NCBI GenBank assembly: GCA_023078555.1
Contig: CM041196.1
Location: 5,095,658 to 5,159,657 of the forward strand
DNA from: Ulva prolifera
Lineage: Eukaryota > Chlorophyta > Ulvophyceae > Ulvales > Ulvaceae
DNA: 64,000 bases
Reading direction: 5' to 3'
The position numbers were made by a program, and so were the translations under genes. Position 1 is the first letter of the stretch; every line of letters begins with the position of its first letter. The notes beneath the pieces were generated by a model, which saw nothing but the letters and a program-made list of their open reading frames with translations, did not search any database and had not been told where the DNA came from. Of this stretch, positions 61,698 to 64,000 are shown in pieces.

Positions 61698-62237
61698 ATG
61701 AGCTCAGGCTTCATCACTTGCCGCTTCGAAGTATTTGGCAAGGTTCAGGGCGTCAGCTTTCGGCAGTATACACACAAGCAAGCAACAAATCTTGAGCTGT
61801 GCGGCTGGTGCATGAACACTGCGCAAGGGACCGTGACCGGTGAAATGCAAGGGCCCAAGGCGCGATCCCGAAACCGTGCTGCAGTCAAACCCTCTCATTT
61901 ACCAGTAGCGCAATTCGCCGAGTTTCTGTTTATCACTGTTTGTAGTGGAGAACTCGCCTGGATTCTGAATGTTTGAGAGTGGAACGAGCATGGCGCGAGT
62001 GAACGTATAGTACCGCGGCAATCACCACATCGTGCGCCCGTACGCAGGGCGGGTCAATTCAGACGCCACAAACTTTTAATGCATCAACGGCATGACGCAT
62101 TGCAGGAAGCTATTCAGCAAATGAAACAGTGGCTGAAGGAAACCGGTTCGCCAAGCTGCCGCATTCAAAAAGTTCAGTTCAGCCACGAATTAACACTCCA
62201 GAAACCGACATACGATTCGTTCACAATCCGTCGTTAG
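61698..62237 (+). CDS. Acylphosphatase
   Basis: Small cytosolic enzyme hydrolysing carboxyl-phosphate bonds (for example acetyl phosphate or 1,3-bisphosphoglycerate). Two exons, 61698-61859 and 62106-62237, give 97 residues, the usual family length. Exon 1 has the signature FEVFGKVQGVSFRQYT, with catalytic Arg22, and GWCMNTAQGTVTGEMQGP, with catalytic Asn40. Exon 2 continues EAIQQMKQWLKETGSPSCRI and VQFSHELTLQKPTYDSFTIR, the normal C-terminal half, and stops at 62235-62237. The junction is AAG|GCGCGA, so this intron needs a GC donor; no GT nearby restores the family sequence. Met 61698 was chosen because it precedes the domain by the usual few residues. An in-frame upstream extension exists. 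Confidence 0.93.
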
Positions 62238-62359
62238 GCTGGACCATAACTCAACACCGGTTTTGTACACAATGCTGTGCTGTGGCAGGCATAGGTACGT
62301 CCAGTGTTTCTTCGGCACGCGTCATGCAAAGTGACACTCGATCATTCACATCACCTGAA

Positions 62360-62973
62360 ATGTTCAGATGGCCTCATACTTTCAAACACGCGACTGGGGG
62401 GAGCGCGTTGCTGTCGCGGGCTCCACTGCAACGGTTCAGGTCAACAGCAGCGCTAGCCCAGAGGTGGCAGAGTACAGCCAAATGGTATATGGGGGAAGCT
62501 GAAAAGCCTACATTTGCTGTCATGGAGTTTGTTCTGGGTCTGGGTTTTCTAGCACTGATCGATGGAGGATTTTCAGGTGTGTTCGCACGTCAGCACTGCT
62601 ACGTAAGCCAGGGTCACGATTTACTCCGCTAGGCATGATAGCTGCAGCTGTATCCAACGCTTGATCACATATTCAGCTTTGAACCTATGTTAGAAAAGCT
62701 GCAGCGGTGTTACAACGTCGTGCACTTGCAGGGGACTGGCTCCGGTACCACCTGATTGATGAGGCAACTCAGCAGCTTCTCACTGCTATGGCATGCGCAG
62801 GTGTTATTGTGCATTCCGGGATTGGAGCTGCTGGCGCTAGCCAAGCTATCAGCCGTGCCCCTGATGCAGCTTTGCCAGTTGCTGCCATTGCGTTCCTTCG
62901 AGGTTTCTTGTGTGGCACACCAGAGCTTCTGCTGATTTTTGCCCGTAATGTTGTTGAAAGCGACAACAATTGA
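62360..62973 (+). CDS. Small membrane protein, probably mitochondrial, family unknown
   Basis: Two exons, 62360-62576 and 62732-62973, joined in phase 1, give 152 residues. The first 45 residues (MFRWPHTFKHATGGSALLSR, then APLQRFRSTAALAQRWQST) are rich in Arg, Ser and Ala with no acidic residue: a convincing mitochondrial presequence. The mature part has hydrophobic segments FAVMEFVLGLGFLALIDGG, LLTAMACAGVIVHSGIGAAG and a third weaker one near ALPVAAIAFLRGFL, then an acidic tail ending VVESDNN. An inner-membrane respiratory-complex or ATP-synthase accessory subunit is one possibility, but I do not recognise it. An in-frame ATG at 62324 is an alternative start. It begins only about 120 bases after the acylphosphatase stop. 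Confidence 0.7.
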
Positions 62974-64000
62974 AGATTTCAGACGTATTTCCAATTCATG
63001 TGTCGGGACGATGGTTGAGTGGAAGTATCCGCTCAACGTGGAATATGGAACGCTGGCGGATTGTGCATGCGCATGTGAGATCTGCTGCCCACTGTGCGTA
63101 TGTTGGACAACTGAAGCAGGCTGTTGGTCATGCTTTGGCCGGGGTGACACAGCTCGGTTGGGATCCACGGTATGTGATAGCGGAATGTTGTAGGCATGGT
63201 CAAAGTAGTGGGAACAAACCTAGTTCCATCTGCATGGGATGACATGCCTTGTTATTTCTATGCACTATAGGTGTTTATGTATGTGGGTTGAAGCTCACGG
63301 CTGTTACAATTGCGATCGCATGATAACGGTTTCGCATGTGGTAAACTCCTACCTATCAGATGTGCGATGTGACAAGCATCGCACACTGCAACATGGGTTG
63401 CATTCGTCATCACGGGGTCTAGTATTACAGAGATACGTGCAGGTTCTCCCTGTGCTGGTGGGGACAACAGCAATGACGCACGGCCACAGTCAATCACCCG
63501 ATTTCAAAGCTCACAGCGACAGGTCAGAGCTCCGTCTCGCTGGCACATCAGCCGTGGTTGGGAGATGTATCTTGCCACTATTCCACTCAACACGAGTGTT
63601 CAGGGACCGTTTGCTTACACGGTCTGCAACAGGATCTGGGGACTCGGAGACGGCTGTCTTGTGTTGCCACGGGTGCTGCAACATGTCGATAAACCAGAGT
63701 GCGATAACCTTGGCCTTGCAGTAACGGCCGAGCAGTCACTGCACAAGCCCTCTGTTTCCTGCCTCGATCGAGTGTCGCATGAGCGGTTCCCTCAATAATG
63801 TGGCCCAGAAATTGTGCATGCAGCAGCCGGTATAAGGAGCTATCCCTGTGCTGCGACCTTTAGCGGAACATCCAGACGCAGTGCTGCCCACTGAGTCCGC
63901 CGCCTCCTTATGGCTAACCATGCCTTCGTACTGACTCGTACCACCTACCTATGAGCTCCATCTTAGCATGCTCCACAACTTCGCCCTGAGCTTGGTCAAT
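62974..64000. other. Interval with no recognised gene
   Basis: Several frames of 60-160 codons exist but none shows a family motif. A short piece near 63849-63930 (VLRPLAEHPDAVLPTESAAS on the plus strand) looks coding-like but has no partner. A gene entering from beyond the window edge is possible. Confidence 0.4.

Overview
This is nuclear DNA from a flagellated green alga, or a close relative. Three things point there. The genes are broken by many short introns. They include flagellar proteins (an inner-arm dynein heavy chain and a CFAP100/FAP100 orthologue). There is also a hydroxyproline O-arabinosyltransferase of the type that decorates plant and algal hydroxyproline-rich cell-wall proteins. 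TGTAA, the usual chlorophyte poly(A) signal, follows two genes. The species cannot be named from sequence alone. All exon boundaries below were worked out by hand from splice motifs, reading-frame continuity and remembered family sequences; nothing was run.

Layout. 1-606 (+): a doubtful 3' gene fragment. 3356-6556 (-): a CDKAL1-type tRNA methylthiotransferase lacking a recognisable C-terminus. 7870-9668 (+): the core of a patatin-like phospholipase. 11629-15160 (+): a BPI/LBP-family lipid-binding protein. 15917-17392 (-): CFIm25, the UGUA-binding mRNA 3'-end factor, with a novel Pro/Gly/Met-rich tail. 18235-22500 (+): CFAP100, divergent from CFIm25 across an 842-base gap. 23842-24336 (+): a tentative small gene. 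24993-25577 (+): an intronless LEA-like protein. 26950-27647 (+): unrecognised coding-like exons. 27934-55889 (-): a complete axonemal dynein heavy chain in 44 exons, about 4,110-4,160 residues, nearly half of the window. 56808-60921 (-): hydroxyproline O-arabinosyltransferase in 6 exons. 61698-62237 (+): acylphosphatase. 62360-62973 (+): a small, probably mitochondrial membrane protein.

The clearest biology is ciliary. CFAP100 belongs to the modifier-of-inner-arms complex that regulates inner-arm dyneins, and a single-headed inner-arm dynein heavy chain of the DNAH3/7/12 clade lies 5.4 kb away. The remaining genes serve RNA processing (CFIm25, CDKAL1), lipid handling (patatin, BPI), glycosylation, stress and housekeeping, with no operon-like logic.

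The most unusual signals are the low-complexity tail on CFIm25, a set of GC-AG introns sharing a GCACGC-like donor, a strong GTGCG donor bias with TGCAG acceptors, and short palindromic or dispersed repeats shared between introns of different genes. I found no convincing mobile element with coding capacity, no rRNA or tRNA, and no CRISPR array.
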